This document shows, one piece after another, positions 15,498-24,313 of a stretch of 64,000 nucleotides of DNA. The position numbers and the translations under genes were made by a program. Position 1 is the stretch's first letter. Every line of letters starts with the position of its first letter. A model generated the notes under the pieces. That model searched no databases and was not told the origin of the DNA. It was given only the letters and a program-made list of their open reading frames with translations. Source of the stretch: BOKV01 sp041739465 (GTDB lineage Bacteria > Pseudomonadota > Alphaproteobacteria > Rhizobiales > Rhizobiaceae); NCBI GenBank assembly GCA_041739465.1, contig JBGSNX010000069.1, positions 1 to 64,000 on the forward strand. Reading direction: 5' to 3'.

Positions 15498-16253
15498 TCA
15501 GTGCGCGTAATTCGGCTCCTCGACATCCAGGATGTGTTTCAATTCGCTCAGCAGCGCCTCATCAGCGCCATGATAGGCTTCCCAGTCCTGCGCAGTGCGC
15601 TCGGCCAATTCATCGTTCATCACATTGAGCGGGCGGCCGGTGGAAAGCGCCAGAACATAGGTCTGCGCCGCGCGCTCAAGATAGTACATCGCCTCAAAGG
15701 CCTCGGCGACGGTTTCGCCAATCACCATGACGCCGTGGTTCGCCATCATCAGCACCTTGCGGTTGCCCAGCGTCGAGGCGATGCGCTCGCCTTCCTCGGC
15801 GGCTGTGGCGATGCCGCCATAATGCATGTCAAATGCCATGCGGTTGAAAAACCTTGCGGTGTTCTGGTCGATCGGCTGGATGGACGGGTCCTTCAGGCTG
15901 GCCAGCGCGGTCAGATATGGCGGGTGCAGGTGCATCACAACGCGGGCCTGCGGCAAATGCCGGTGAACCGCCGAATGGATCGCCCAGGCGGTCGGGTCCG
16001 GCGCATCGGCGCGTTGCATGATCTCGGTGTCATCGGCGTCAACCAGCAGCAGATCACGGGCGCGGATGCGCGAGAAATGCATCCAGCGCGGGTTGACGAG
16101 GAACTGGCGGCCATCGGGCGAAGTGGCGGCGGAGAAATGATTGGCCACCGCCTCGTGCCAATTGTTGCGGGCCGAAAGCCGGAAGGCGGCGGCAAGGTCG
16201 ATGCGCAGCTGGCGCTCGTCAAAATGACCAAAAAGGATGACATTCGACTTCAT
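15498..16253 (-). CDS. class II aldolase/adducin-family protein
   Basis: A 251-residue cytoplasmic protein of the AraD/FucA/adducin fold, which usually carries Zn and acts as aldolase, epimerase or decarboxylase. Zinc-type histidines are seen in VVMHLHPPY and a third in MMANHGVMVIG. FDMHYGG could add a residue. ATG at 16253 follows GAGGTGACC and is 4 bp from the ureidopropionase stop, so it belongs to the pyrimidine operon. No step of the standard reductive pathway needs such an enzyme, so its substrate is an open question. Confidence 0.88.
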   Translation of the reverse strand: MKSNVILFGHFDERQLRIDLAAAFRLSARNNWHEAVANHFSAATSPDGRQFLVNPRWMHFSRIRARDLLLVDADDTEIMQRADAPDPTAWAIHSAVHRHLPQARVVMHLHPPYLTALASLKDPSIQPIDQNTARFFNRMAFDMHYGGIATAAEEGERIASTLGNRKVLMMANHGVMVIGETVAEAFEAMYYLERAAQTYVLALSTGRPLNVMNDELAERTAQDWEAYHGADEALLSELKHILDVEEPNYAH

Positions 16254-16257
16254 GCGG

Positions 16258-17508
16258 TCACCTCAGGATTTGAGCCGTCTCAAGCGTTGCATGGAACAGC
16301 ACGTCGGTTCCGGCGGCGGCCCATTCCTTGGAGATTTCCTCGGCCTCGTTGTGGCTGAGGCCGCCGACACAGGGACACATGATCATCACCGTTGGCGCGA
16401 CCCGGTTGATCCAGCAGGCATCGTGACCGGCGCCGGAAACAATGTCCATGTGTGAATAGCCCAATCGCTGCGCAGCGGCGCGAACAGTATTCACAAGGCC
16501 GGGGTCAAACGTCACCGGATCGAAATGGCCGACTGGCTCGATGGAGCAGCCAAGCCCCAGTTCCTTCGCCACCGCATGGGCGGCGCGCTCGACCTCGCCG
16601 CGCATGGTGTCGAGCTTGGCTTGTTCGGGCGAGCGGATGTCGACGGTGAAAACCACCTTGCCGGGAATGACATTGCGCGAATTGGGGAACACCTTGACCT
16701 GGCCCACGGCACCCACTGCTCCGGGCTGGTGGCTCATGGCGATCTGGTGCACCCGCTCGGTGATGCGGGCCATGCCGAGCCCGGCATTGATGCGCATGTT
16801 CATCGGCGTCGAGCCTGTATGTGCGTCCTTGCCTGTAAGTGTGATCTCAAGCCACCAAAGCCCCTGGCCATGGGTGACGACGCCAATGTCCTTGCCTTCG
16901 GCTTCGAGGATCGGCCCCTGCTCGATGTGCAATTCGAGCATCGCATGCATCTTGCGCGCCCCGACCTTTTCGTCACCTACCCAGCCAATTCGCTTGAGTT
17001 CTTCACCAAAAATCTTGCCGTCCATGTCGGTGCGGCCATAGGCATAATCCTGGCTGTGGATGCCGGCAAAGACCCCGGAAGCCAGCATGGCCGGGGCAAA
17101 GCGGGCGCCCTCTTCATTTGTCCAGTTGGTGACGACAATCGGGTGCTTGGTCTTGATGCCCAGATCATTCATCGAGCGAACAACTTCGAGCGCGCCAAGA
17201 ACGCCGAGCACGCCATCATAGCGCCCACCGGTCGGCTGGGTGTCGAGGTGCGAGCCCATGTAAACAGGCAAGGCATTGGCGTCCTCGCCGGCTCGCGTTG
17301 CGAACATGTTGCCCATGGTATCAACGCCCATGGTCATGCCAGCCTCTTCGCACCAGCGCTTGAACAGGTGCCGGCCTTCGCCGTCGGCATCGGTCAGTGT
17401 CTGGCGGTTGCTGCCACCGGCCACGCCCGGACCGATTTCGGCAAGTTCATGGATCGACTCCCAAAGGCGGTCGGCATTGATCCGAAGGTTCGCGCCAGGC
17501 GCAGTCAT
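16258..17508 (-). CDS. Zn-dependent amidohydrolase, beta-ureidopropionase/N-carbamoyl-amino-acid hydrolase type
   Basis: M20/M28-like hydantoinase/carbamoylase-family enzyme (416 residues) that would hydrolyse N-carbamoyl-beta-alanine and N-carbamoyl-beta-aminoisobutyrate to the beta-amino acid, CO2 and ammonia. Metal ligands can be seen in MGSHLDTQPTGGRYDG, TNEEGARF, ELHIEQGP and the late SGAGHDA. Position between the semialdehyde dehydrogenase and the dihydropyrimidinase supports ureidopropionase over allantoate amidohydrolase, which belongs to the same family. Twelve bases separate it from the upstream gene. Confidence 0.92.
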   Translation of the reverse strand: MTAPGANLRINADRLWESIHELAEIGPGVAGGSNRQTLTDADGEGRHLFKRWCEEAGMTMGVDTMGNMFATRAGEDANALPVYMGSHLDTQPTGGRYDGVLGVLGALEVVRSMNDLGIKTKHPIVVTNWTNEEGARFAPAMLASGVFAGIHSQDYAYGRTDMDGKIFGEELKRIGWVGDEKVGARKMHAMLELHIEQGPILEAEGKDIGVVTHGQGLWWLEITLTGKDAHTGSTPMNMRINAGLGMARITERVHQIAMSHQPGAVGAVGQVKVFPNSRNVIPGKVVFTVDIRSPEQAKLDTMRGEVERAAHAVAKELGLGCSIEPVGHFDPVTFDPGLVNTVRAAAQRLGYSHMDIVSGAGHDACWINRVAPTVMIMCPCVGGLSHNEAEEISKEWAAAGTDVLFHATLETAQILR

Positions 17509-17520
17509 GAAATTGATCCG

Positions 17521-19023
17521 TCAGTTGTTGCTCGGGAAGGTGAAGACCGCGCCGGACTTGATCCCCGCTGGCCAACGGGTCGTGACGGTTTTCAATTTGG
17601 TGTAAAAACGGATGCCTTCCGGACCGTAGATCGAGTGATCGCCAAACAGCGAGCGTTTCCAGCCACCAAATGAGTGGTAGGCAACCGGGACCGGGATCGG
17701 CACGTTGATGCCGACCATGCCGACTTCAATGCGGTCGGCAAAGTCGCGCGCCGCATCGCCGTCGCGGGTGAAGATCGCGGTTCCGTTTCCGTATTCATGG
17801 GCATTGATCATGTCGACTGCGGTGCTGTAGTCGGCGGCACGCACCACCGACAGAACGGGGCCGAAAATCTCTTCCTTGTAGATCGACATTTCGGTGGTGA
17901 CCCGGTCAAACAGCGTGCCGCCAACGAAATACCCGTTTTCATAGCCCTGCAGGCTGAATCCACGTCCATCGACCACCAGTTCGGCGCCTTCCTTAACGCC
18001 GGCATCGATGTAGCCAAGCACTTTTTGCTGGTGCGCCTTGGTCACCAGCGGGCCCATTTCGGCGCTGGAGTCGGTGGCCGGGCCGATTTTCAGCGATTCA
18101 ACACGGGGACGCAGTTTGGCTATCAGCGCATCGGCTGTTTTTTCGCCCACCGGAACGGCCACGGAAATCGCCATGCAGCGCTCGCCGGCAGAGCCATACC
18201 CCGCACCCATCAGGGCATCGGCGGCCTGGTCCAGATCGGCGTCCGGCAAGATGATCATGTGGTTCTTGGCACCGCCCAGCGCCTGGATGCGCTTGCCTGC
18301 GGCTGTGCCACGGGTGAAGACATATTCGGCAATTGGCGTCGAGCCGACAAAGCTCACGGCTTTTACATCGGGATGGTCAAGAAGGGTATCAACTGCAACC
18401 TTGTCGCCATGGACCACGTTGAACACGCCTTCCGGAAAGCCGGCATCGGTGAACAATTGCCAGGCCAGCATCGGTGCTGAAGGATCACGTTCCGATGGTT
18501 TCAGGATGAAGGTGTTGCCGCATGCGATTGCCATTGGATACATCCACATCGGCACCATTGCGGGGAAGTTGAACGGCGTTATACCGGCAACCACACCCAG
18601 CGGCTGACGGTCGGAATAGCTGTCGATCGACGGGCCGACATTGCGGCTGAACTCTCCCTTGAGCAGTCCTGGAATGCCGCAGGCAAAGTCCACCACTTCG
18701 ACACCACGGGCGATCTCTCCGAGCGCGTCGGCATGGGTCTTTCCATGTTCGCGTGAAATCTCGCGCGCAAGTTCTTCGGTGTGCCGATCCAGCAGTTCCT
18801 TGAACTTGAACATCAGCTTTGCGCGGCGCAGGGGCGGCGTGTTGCGCCATTCTCCAAACGCCTTCTTTGCCGAAGCTACCGCCGCGTTGACTTCATCAAC
18901 GGTGGACAGCGGCAAATGTGCGCATTGTTCGCCTGTGGCAGGGTTGAACACCGGTGAGCGGCGCTCCGAAACCGAAACGCTGCGTTTGCCGCCAAATGCG
19001 TTTTCAATGATTGGAAAAGACAT
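17521..19023 (-). CDS. mmsA: methylmalonate-semialdehyde dehydrogenase (CoA-acylating)
   Basis: Aldehyde dehydrogenase family 6 enzyme of 500 residues. It oxidises methylmalonate semialdehyde to propionyl-CoA, and malonate semialdehyde to acetyl-CoA, releasing CO2 and using NAD and CoA. Catalytic Cys283 lies in SAGERCMAIS, which is the MMSDH form of the motif, and the VAGITPFNFPAMVPMWMYP stretch is typical. ATG at 19023 shares one base with the aminotransferase stop (TGATG) and uses AGAGG inside that gene. It finishes the fate of the carbon made by the aminotransferase. A valine/inositol role is possible in general but unlikely here. Confidence 0.96.
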   Translation of the reverse strand: MSFPIIENAFGGKRSVSVSERRSPVFNPATGEQCAHLPLSTVDEVNAAVASAKKAFGEWRNTPPLRRAKLMFKFKELLDRHTEELAREISREHGKTHADALGEIARGVEVVDFACGIPGLLKGEFSRNVGPSIDSYSDRQPLGVVAGITPFNFPAMVPMWMYPMAIACGNTFILKPSERDPSAPMLAWQLFTDAGFPEGVFNVVHGDKVAVDTLLDHPDVKAVSFVGSTPIAEYVFTRGTAAGKRIQALGGAKNHMIILPDADLDQAADALMGAGYGSAGERCMAISVAVPVGEKTADALIAKLRPRVESLKIGPATDSSAEMGPLVTKAHQQKVLGYIDAGVKEGAELVVDGRGFSLQGYENGYFVGGTLFDRVTTEMSIYKEEIFGPVLSVVRAADYSTAVDMINAHEYGNGTAIFTRDGDAARDFADRIEVGMVGINVPIPVPVAYHSFGGWKRSLFGDHSIYGPEGIRFYTKLKTVTTRWPAGIKSGAVFTFPSNN

Positions 19024-20351
19024 CAATCAACCTCTTTCAAGACTGTACGAATGGTATCGACAATTTCGTCGATCTGGTTTTTCTCGACTATCAATGGCGG
19101 TGACAGCGCAATGATGTCGCCGGTGGTGCGGATCAGCAAGCCTTTTTCAAAGGCGCGCACGAATGCAGAGAACGCCCGCTTGGTTGGCTGGCCGTCCATC
19201 GGTTTGAGTTCGATGGCGCCGATCAACCCAAGATTTCGGATGTCGATGACGTGCGGGGCGTCGGCGAGCGAATGCACCGCGTCTTCCCAGTATTGCGCTA
19301 TCTTGCCAACCCGTTCGAACAAGCCTTCCTCGCGGTAGGTGTCGAGCGTGGCGATGCCAGTGGCCGAGGCGATCGGATTGCCCGAATACGTGTAGCCGTG
19401 GAAAAATTCAATTAGATGCTCCGGCCCGTTCATGAAGGCATCGTGAATCTCGTTCTTCACAAAAACCGCGCCCATCGGAATGACACCGTTGGTCAGGCCC
19501 TTTGCCGATACGATTATGTCCGGGGTGACGTTGAAATATTGCGCGGCGAAAGGGGTGCCGAGGCGGCCATAGCCTGTGATGACTTCGTCGAATATCAGCA
19601 GGATGCCATATTTGTCGCAAATTGCGCGAAGCCGCTCGAGATAACCCTTGGGCGGGATTAGAACACCAGTTGATCCAGCCACCGGCTCGACGATGACGGC
19701 GGCAATTGTCGAAGGATCGTGCAACAGCGCGATGCGCTCAAGGTCATCGGCAAGTTCCGCGCCATGCTCGGGCATGCCCCGTGAGAATGCGTTTTTCTCA
19801 GGCATGTGCGTGTGGCGCATGTGGTCAACGCCGGTCAGCAGCGTTCCGAACATCTTGCGGTTGGAGACGATGCCGCCCACCGAAATGCCACCGAAATTGA
19901 CTCCGTGGTAGCCGCGTTCACGCCCGATCAGGCGGAAGCGCGAACCATCGCCCTTGGCGCGGTGATAGGCAATTGCAACCTTGAGCGCGGTCTCGACCGA
20001 TTCCGATCCGGAATTGGTGTAAAGGACATGGTCCATGCCATCAGGCGTCAGGTTCACCAACCGGTTGGCCAGTTCAAATGCCTTGGGATGACCCATCTGG
20101 AATGCCGGAGCATAATCAAGCTCTGCTGCCTGTTCCTGGATCGCCCTGGTAATCAGGGGGCGGCAATGGCCCGCATTCACGCACCACAATCCCGCCGTGC
20201 CATCCAGCACGCGGCGCGTGTCTGATGTCACGTAATGCATGTCCTTGGCGCTGACGAACATCCGCGGCGCCTGTTTGAACTGACGGTTTGCAGTGAACGG
20301 CATCCAGAACGCGCGCAAATCATTGGGCGTGGCATTCAATCGATTGGACAC
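19023..20351 (-). CDS. class III omega-amino acid:pyruvate aminotransferase (beta-alanine/beta-aminoisobutyrate)
   Basis: PLP-dependent fold-type I aminotransferase, 442 residues. It should convert beta-alanine and 3-aminoisobutyrate to malonate semialdehyde and methylmalonate semialdehyde. Visible are YTNSGSESVETALKVA, GRERGYHGVNFGG, LIFDEVITGYGRLG and the PLP lysine in VSAKGLTNG. The start is GTG at 20351, with GGGAGGA at the right distance; upstream ATGs lack leader support. First gene of the catabolic operon, divergent from the RutR-like regulator, with a RutR-type box between them at 20474. Confidence 0.93.
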   Translation of the reverse strand: MSNRLNATPNDLRAFWMPFTANRQFKQAPRMFVSAKDMHYVTSDTRRVLDGTAGLWCVNAGHCRPLITRAIQEQAAELDYAPAFQMGHPKAFELANRLVNLTPDGMDHVLYTNSGSESVETALKVAIAYHRAKGDGSRFRLIGRERGYHGVNFGGISVGGIVSNRKMFGTLLTGVDHMRHTHMPEKNAFSRGMPEHGAELADDLERIALLHDPSTIAAVIVEPVAGSTGVLIPPKGYLERLRAICDKYGILLIFDEVITGYGRLGTPFAAQYFNVTPDIIVSAKGLTNGVIPMGAVFVKNEIHDAFMNGPEHLIEFFHGYTYSGNPIASATGIATLDTYREEGLFERVGKIAQYWEDAVHSLADAPHVIDIRNLGLIGAIELKPMDGQPTKRAFSAFVRAFEKGLLIRTTGDIIALSPPLIVEKNQIDEIVDTIRTVLKEVD

Positions 20352-20473
20352 TTGGCTTTCCTCCCTATTGCAGGTGCGCTGGCAACGTTTGATCGGACCA
20401 GCATCCGGTCTGTTTTCGCGCCGGGGCTGCACAGGGCAGTTTCGGCAATGTTTTGACAACAGCTTCCAATAAT

Positions 20474-20489
20474 TTTACCGATTGGTAAA
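20474..20489. promoter_or_regulatory. RutR-type operator between aminotransferase and regulator genes
   Basis: TTTACCGATTGGTAAA matches the E. coli RutR consensus TTGACCANNTGGTCAA at 11 of 14 defined positions and is a near-perfect palindrome. It lies 122 bp upstream of the GTG of the aminotransferase and 96 bp upstream of the TTG of the regulator, where it could control both directions. Confidence 0.75.
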
Positions 20490-20585
20490 GATTGCAAATT
20501 GGCGTCCCGACGACAAAAATTGACTTCGGCATGCAGGCTTACTGCATGCTGTGACACAACAAAACAACATTTGGCAGGAAACCCC

Positions 20586-21230
20586 TTGAAAGCGCGGGCA
20601 GCACAGACACAGCGGCGGACCCGGATACAGGAAACGAACGAGGAAAAAATCCTCGAGGCGGCCTTGGAGATCTTTTCTGCGCGCGGTTTTCATGGTGCGA
20701 CCCTTGATGAGGTTGCGGACGCGGCGGGAATGTCGAAGCCGAACCTGCTTTATTATTTTCGCACCAAGGAAGCCATTCACCGCAGGCTGATCGAGCGGGT
20801 GCTCGATACCTGGCTGGACCCCCTGCGCGCCTTTGACGCAGCTGGCGACCCGATGGCGGAAATACGCAGCTACATTCGGCGCAAGATCGAAATGGCGCGG
20901 GACTTTCCTCGCGAAAGCCGTTTGTTTGCCAGTGAAGTCCTTCAAGGCGCGCCGCGTATCCTTGATGAACTCAAGGGCCCGCTCAAGGAACTGGTTGACG
21001 CAAAGGCGGAAGTTATCCGCCAGTGGCAGCGCCGCGGCAAACTCGTCAAATGCGATCCCTACCATCTCATTTTTTCAATCTGGGCAACGACACAGCATTA
21101 TGCCGATTTCGATGCACAGATTCAGGCCGTGCTTGGCGAAAAGAACAGCGGCGAAGGACGGTTCGAGGATGCGGCGCGCTTTCTCGACCAGCTCTTTTCC
21201 AGCGGGCTGAAAGCGGCAGATCCACAGTGA
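20586..21230 (+). CDS. rutR: TetR-family regulator of the RutR/PydR type
   Basis: A 214-residue repressor. HTH is in FHGATLDEVADAAGMSKPNLLYYFRTKEAIHRRLIERVLDTW (about residues 35-75), and the ligand domain keeps RutR features such as SRLFASEVLQGAPRILDELKG and HLIFSIWATTQHYADF, both close to E. coli RutR, which senses uracil and thymine. Start TTG at 20586 follows AGGAAA; there is no better ATG before the domain. It is divergent from the pyrimidine operon and its stop overlaps the MFS start (GTGA). The name rutR is by similarity of sequence and context. Confidence 0.88.
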   Translation: MKARAAQTQRRTRIQETNEEKILEAALEIFSARGFHGATLDEVADAAGMSKPNLLYYFRTKEAIHRRLIERVLDTWLDPLRAFDAAGDPMAEIRSYIRRKIEMARDFPRESRLFASEVLQGAPRILDELKGPLKELVDAKAEVIRQWQRRGKLVKCDPYHLIFSIWATTQHYADFDAQIQAVLGEKNSGEGRFEDAARFLDQLFSSGLKAADPQ

Positions 21231-22624
21231 GTGACGACGCCGCAAGCTGGTCTGATCTGAACCGTTCGGGCGTAATGCGCGTGATCGTTCTGGTGTCGTT
21301 CGGCGCGTGGCTGCATGGCGCGGACGAACTGATGGTTTCGACTATCACACCGCAGATCGTGGGGGACATCGGCGGTGCGGCGCATGTTGCCTGGCTGACA
21401 GCATTGTACGAGGTCGGCTCGATTGTGGCGGCGGCATGCACGGCCCTTCTTGTTGGAAGGTTCGGCCTGTCACGCAGCATGATGTCCGCTGCACTGGTTT
21501 ATGGCTTTGGCTGCCTTGTCAGCGGCGTGGCGCCTTCCATCGAGACCATGCTGGCAGGCCGCCTGCTGCAAGGCCTTGGTGGCGGCGCAATGATTGCGCT
21601 GGCTTTCGTCACCATCCAGCGCCAGGTGGAACCAAGGCTGATGGCGCGGGCTTATGCTGTATTGTCGATGGCTTGGGGCTTTGCAGCTTTCGCCGGCCCG
21701 ATGACAGGGGCACTGTTCGCGGAAGCGGGCCACTGGCGCGGTGCATTTCATTTCTATGCCATTCAGGCGGTCGCGTTTGCTACCCTCGCCTTCTTCCTGT
21801 TGCCGGGGATTGAAAAAACCGAGCGCATCTCGCCAGCTTTTCCGTGGCGCGTTTTTGTGCTGGCCGCTGGTGTCATTTCAATTGCGCAGGCCGGAGTGGA
21901 GCGCGGCGTTGGCGGTGCCATTTCCTTTGCGGTAGCGGGGCTTTTGCTGATCGGGCTGTTTTTTGCAGCCGACGCCCGCAAGTCCGCCAAGGACCGGATG
22001 TTTCCAAGGACCCCGTGGAGGATGCAGCTGGCATCCAGTGCCGCGCTGATGCTGGTGCTTTTCATGGCAATGAGCACCATGGGTTTCATCACCTATGGCC
22101 CACTGTTCCTGAACCGGTTGCACGATGTCGGTCCGGTTGAGGCTGGGAGCCTTTTGCTTCTGGAATCCATCGGCTGGTCGGTCAGCGCGATCTTCATTTC
22201 CGGCATGGCTCCAAGGCTTGAACGACGCCTCATCATCGCAGGCCTCAGCCTTGTCACATTTGGAACGGCGCTTTTTGCCTATGCAATTCCGGCTGGCGTG
22301 ATGCCGTTGGTGGCGCTTGGTGCTCTTTTGCAAGGCGGGGGCTTTGGAATTGCATGGTCATTCATGATGCGGCGCACCGTCATGCTCACCGACGGCGAAG
22401 ACAAGGACAGGATTGCCGCCGCCATACCCACAACGCAACGGCTAGGCTATGCGCTGGGCGCCGCCTTTGCCGGCATGCTCGTGAATGGCTACGGGTTTGC
22501 GGATGGGGCAACCGTTGAAACCGTGCGGTACGCAGCTGTGGCGCTGTTTGCGCTGTCCCTTGTCCCGGCGTTCATTGGGCTTTCTGCCATGCTGCGGCTG
22601 GTGTCGATGCGTCTTCCAGAATGA
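21227..22624 (+). CDS. MFS transporter, drug:H+ antiporter-like, co-transcribed with the RutR-like regulator
   Basis: A 465-residue inner-membrane protein with 12-14 hydrophobic segments. The loop motif after TM2 is LLVGRFGLSRSMM and TM5 has the LLQGLGGGAMIALAF motif typical of the DHA2/DHA1 groups. GTG at 21227 overlaps the regulator stop; a second start ATG at 21275 is possible. Coupled expression with the regulator suggests handling of a pyrimidine, an intermediate, or a toxic analogue. Substrate and direction cannot be read from the sequence. Confidence 0.85.
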   Translation: MSDDAASWSDLNRSGVMRVIVLVSFGAWLHGADELMVSTITPQIVGDIGGAAHVAWLTALYEVGSIVAAACTALLVGRFGLSRSMMSAALVYGFGCLVSGVAPSIETMLAGRLLQGLGGGAMIALAFVTIQRQVEPRLMARAYAVLSMAWGFAAFAGPMTGALFAEAGHWRGAFHFYAIQAVAFATLAFFLLPGIEKTERISPAFPWRVFVLAAGVISIAQAGVERGVGGAISFAVAGLLLIGLFFAADARKSAKDRMFPRTPWRMQLASSAALMLVLFMAMSTMGFITYGPLFLNRLHDVGPVEAGSLLLLESIGWSVSAIFISGMAPRLERRLIIAGLSLVTFGTALFAYAIPAGVMPLVALGALLQGGGFGIAWSFMMRRTVMLTDGEDKDRIAAAIPTTQRLGYALGAAFAGMLVNGYGFADGATVETVRYAAVALFALSLVPAFIGLSAMLRLVSMRLPE

Positions 22625-22635
22625 AACCTGCCGCG

Positions 22636-22667
22636 AAAAAAAAGGCGGCCCGCAGGCCGCCTTTTTT
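22636..22667. terminator. bidirectional intrinsic terminator
   Basis: Stem GGCGGCC (22644-22650) and GGCCGCC (22655-22661) with a four-base loop. Six T follow on the plus strand (22662-22667) and eight A precede (22636-22643), so it can stop both the MFS gene and the convergent 5'-nucleotidase gene. Confidence 0.92.
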
Positions 22668-22683
22668 AACAATGCCTGACCAC

Positions 22684-24195
22684 TCATTTCAAGGTGATAC
22701 GAGCACTTTCGGCGGCCTTGATCTCACCCATTTCGCGGATGTAGACCATCACGTCATTGGCCATCAGCTTGGCTGACTCCACATTCACCATCAGCTTTCC
22801 TGACTTGAATGCTGCGTAACCATCGCCGCCTCGGGCCATGAAGTCATTGGTTGCGACCTTGTAGGAAGCCGCCATGTCAATTGGCTTTCCGTTTGCCATG
22901 ATTTCCGAAATGCGCTCGCCAACCGGCTTTGCTGTTTCAACGGTAAAGCTGATGCCGGAAACCTGCGGGAAACGGCCTGCGCCCTTGTCGATCTGGCCAA
23001 CGCCGTTTTCCAACATTTCCTTGATCTGTGCGCCGGTCACTTCGATCATGAGGGTCTTGTTGCCAAAGGGCAGTTCGGTGAGAATATCCTTGCGGCTCAG
23101 CTTGGAACCTGCGGCATAGATCTTGTCTCCGCGAATGCCGCCGCCATTGGTAATGGCAATGTCAGCACCAACTGCTTTTTTCATGGCGTCGGCAATAAGG
23201 TTGCCCATCGCCGTCTCCATGCCGCGAACCGATGCCTTGCGGCTGTCGAGTTCGATAGCGGTGCTACCAAGCTCAACTGCGAGTTCCTTGTCCAGAAGGG
23301 CCTTGTATTCAGCTACCTTGGCGGACACTTCAGCATCTGGTGCGAGGTCGGCGGAGTTGTGAACGCGGAAGGACGGCGACCATTTCACCGAGCGCTTGCC
23401 ATCCTTTTCCTCGATGTTGAAGTTGATGTCGACAACACCGATCAGGCTTGCGTCAGACTGGGATTCCAAGGCTGCAGACTTGCCGTTGTAGAACACCCAA
23501 AGGTCATGATTGTGGCCGTTCAAGACAAGATCGACCGTGCCGGCATCGACCATCTTTTGGCCGATAGCACGTGAATTGTGGTTGATGGCGACAATGAACT
23601 CGGCGCCAGCTTCCTTGAGCTCCTTGGCCTTTGCAGAAGCTGTGTCAAATGCGGGCATAAATTTGAGGTCGCCTGAGGACGAAAGTTCAGGGGTTGTTTC
23701 TTCGGCAAGTCCAATGAAGCCGACCTTCACGCCGCCGATTTCCTTCATCATCGTTGCCTGCATTCCGGCAAACGCAGTTCCATCAGCTGCAGTCAGGTTG
23801 GCTGCGATCCACGGGAACTTGGATTCACCAAGGCGCTTTGCCGCAACATCCTTGCCGAAATCGAACTCATGATTGCCAGGTACCATGACGTCGGTGCCAA
23901 CCATGTTGGAAAACACGATCATGTGCTCGCCCTGGTCGATCCCGGAAAGCAGGGAGGGTGACAGCAAGTCACCGGCATTTACAACGACCGTGTTTGGATT
24001 GGCAGCGCGTTCGGTCTTGATGGCCGTTGCAAGACGCGGAAAGCCGCCTTTGCCGTTGACTTCGTCCATTTCGTAGATGTCGTTCACCAGAACGAACGTG
24101 GCTTTGACTGACTGTGCAAAAGCACCGCCTGCCATGAAAATGCCCAGTGCGAGCGACAATGCCGCGCCACGGACCATGCGATTGATCGAAAGCAT
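22684..24195 (-). CDS. bifunctional metallophosphatase/5'-nucleotidase (UshA/YfkN type), exported
   Basis: Periplasmic nucleotidase, 503 residues, with signal peptide MLSINRMVRGAALSLALGIFMAGGAFA. N-terminal metallophosphoesterase domain: NDIYEMD, NAGDLLSPSLLSG, PGNHEFDFG, INHNS and LNGHNHDL supply the dimetal ligands. The first motif reads V-N-D rather than the usual H-F-N-D. C-terminal 5'-nucleotidase domain has ITNGGGIRGDKI and TNDFMARGGDGYAAF. ATG follows AGGAGG. It stands next to preTA in the same orientation and could release nucleosides from extracellular nucleotides for the pyrimidine pathway. Confidence 0.93.
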   Translation of the reverse strand: MLSINRMVRGAALSLALGIFMAGGAFAQSVKATFVLVNDIYEMDEVNGKGGFPRLATAIKTERAANPNTVVVNAGDLLSPSLLSGIDQGEHMIVFSNMVGTDVMVPGNHEFDFGKDVAAKRLGESKFPWIAANLTAADGTAFAGMQATMMKEIGGVKVGFIGLAEETTPELSSSGDLKFMPAFDTASAKAKELKEAGAEFIVAINHNSRAIGQKMVDAGTVDLVLNGHNHDLWVFYNGKSAALESQSDASLIGVVDINFNIEEKDGKRSVKWSPSFRVHNSADLAPDAEVSAKVAEYKALLDKELAVELGSTAIELDSRKASVRGMETAMGNLIADAMKKAVGADIAITNGGGIRGDKIYAAGSKLSRKDILTELPFGNKTLMIEVTGAQIKEMLENGVGQIDKGAGRFPQVSGISFTVETAKPVGERISEIMANGKPIDMAASYKVATNDFMARGGDGYAAFKSGKLMVNVESAKLMANDVMVYIREMGEIKAAESARITLK

Positions 24196-24313
24196 GCTGA
24201 CCTCCTGTTTTCAAACTTCACGGATGGTTAGCAATAGTTAATGACACTTTGCCAACAAGCGCAATGCATGCGGGAAATCACATAATCTGATCCACCTGGA
24301 TTGCCTGATATGA

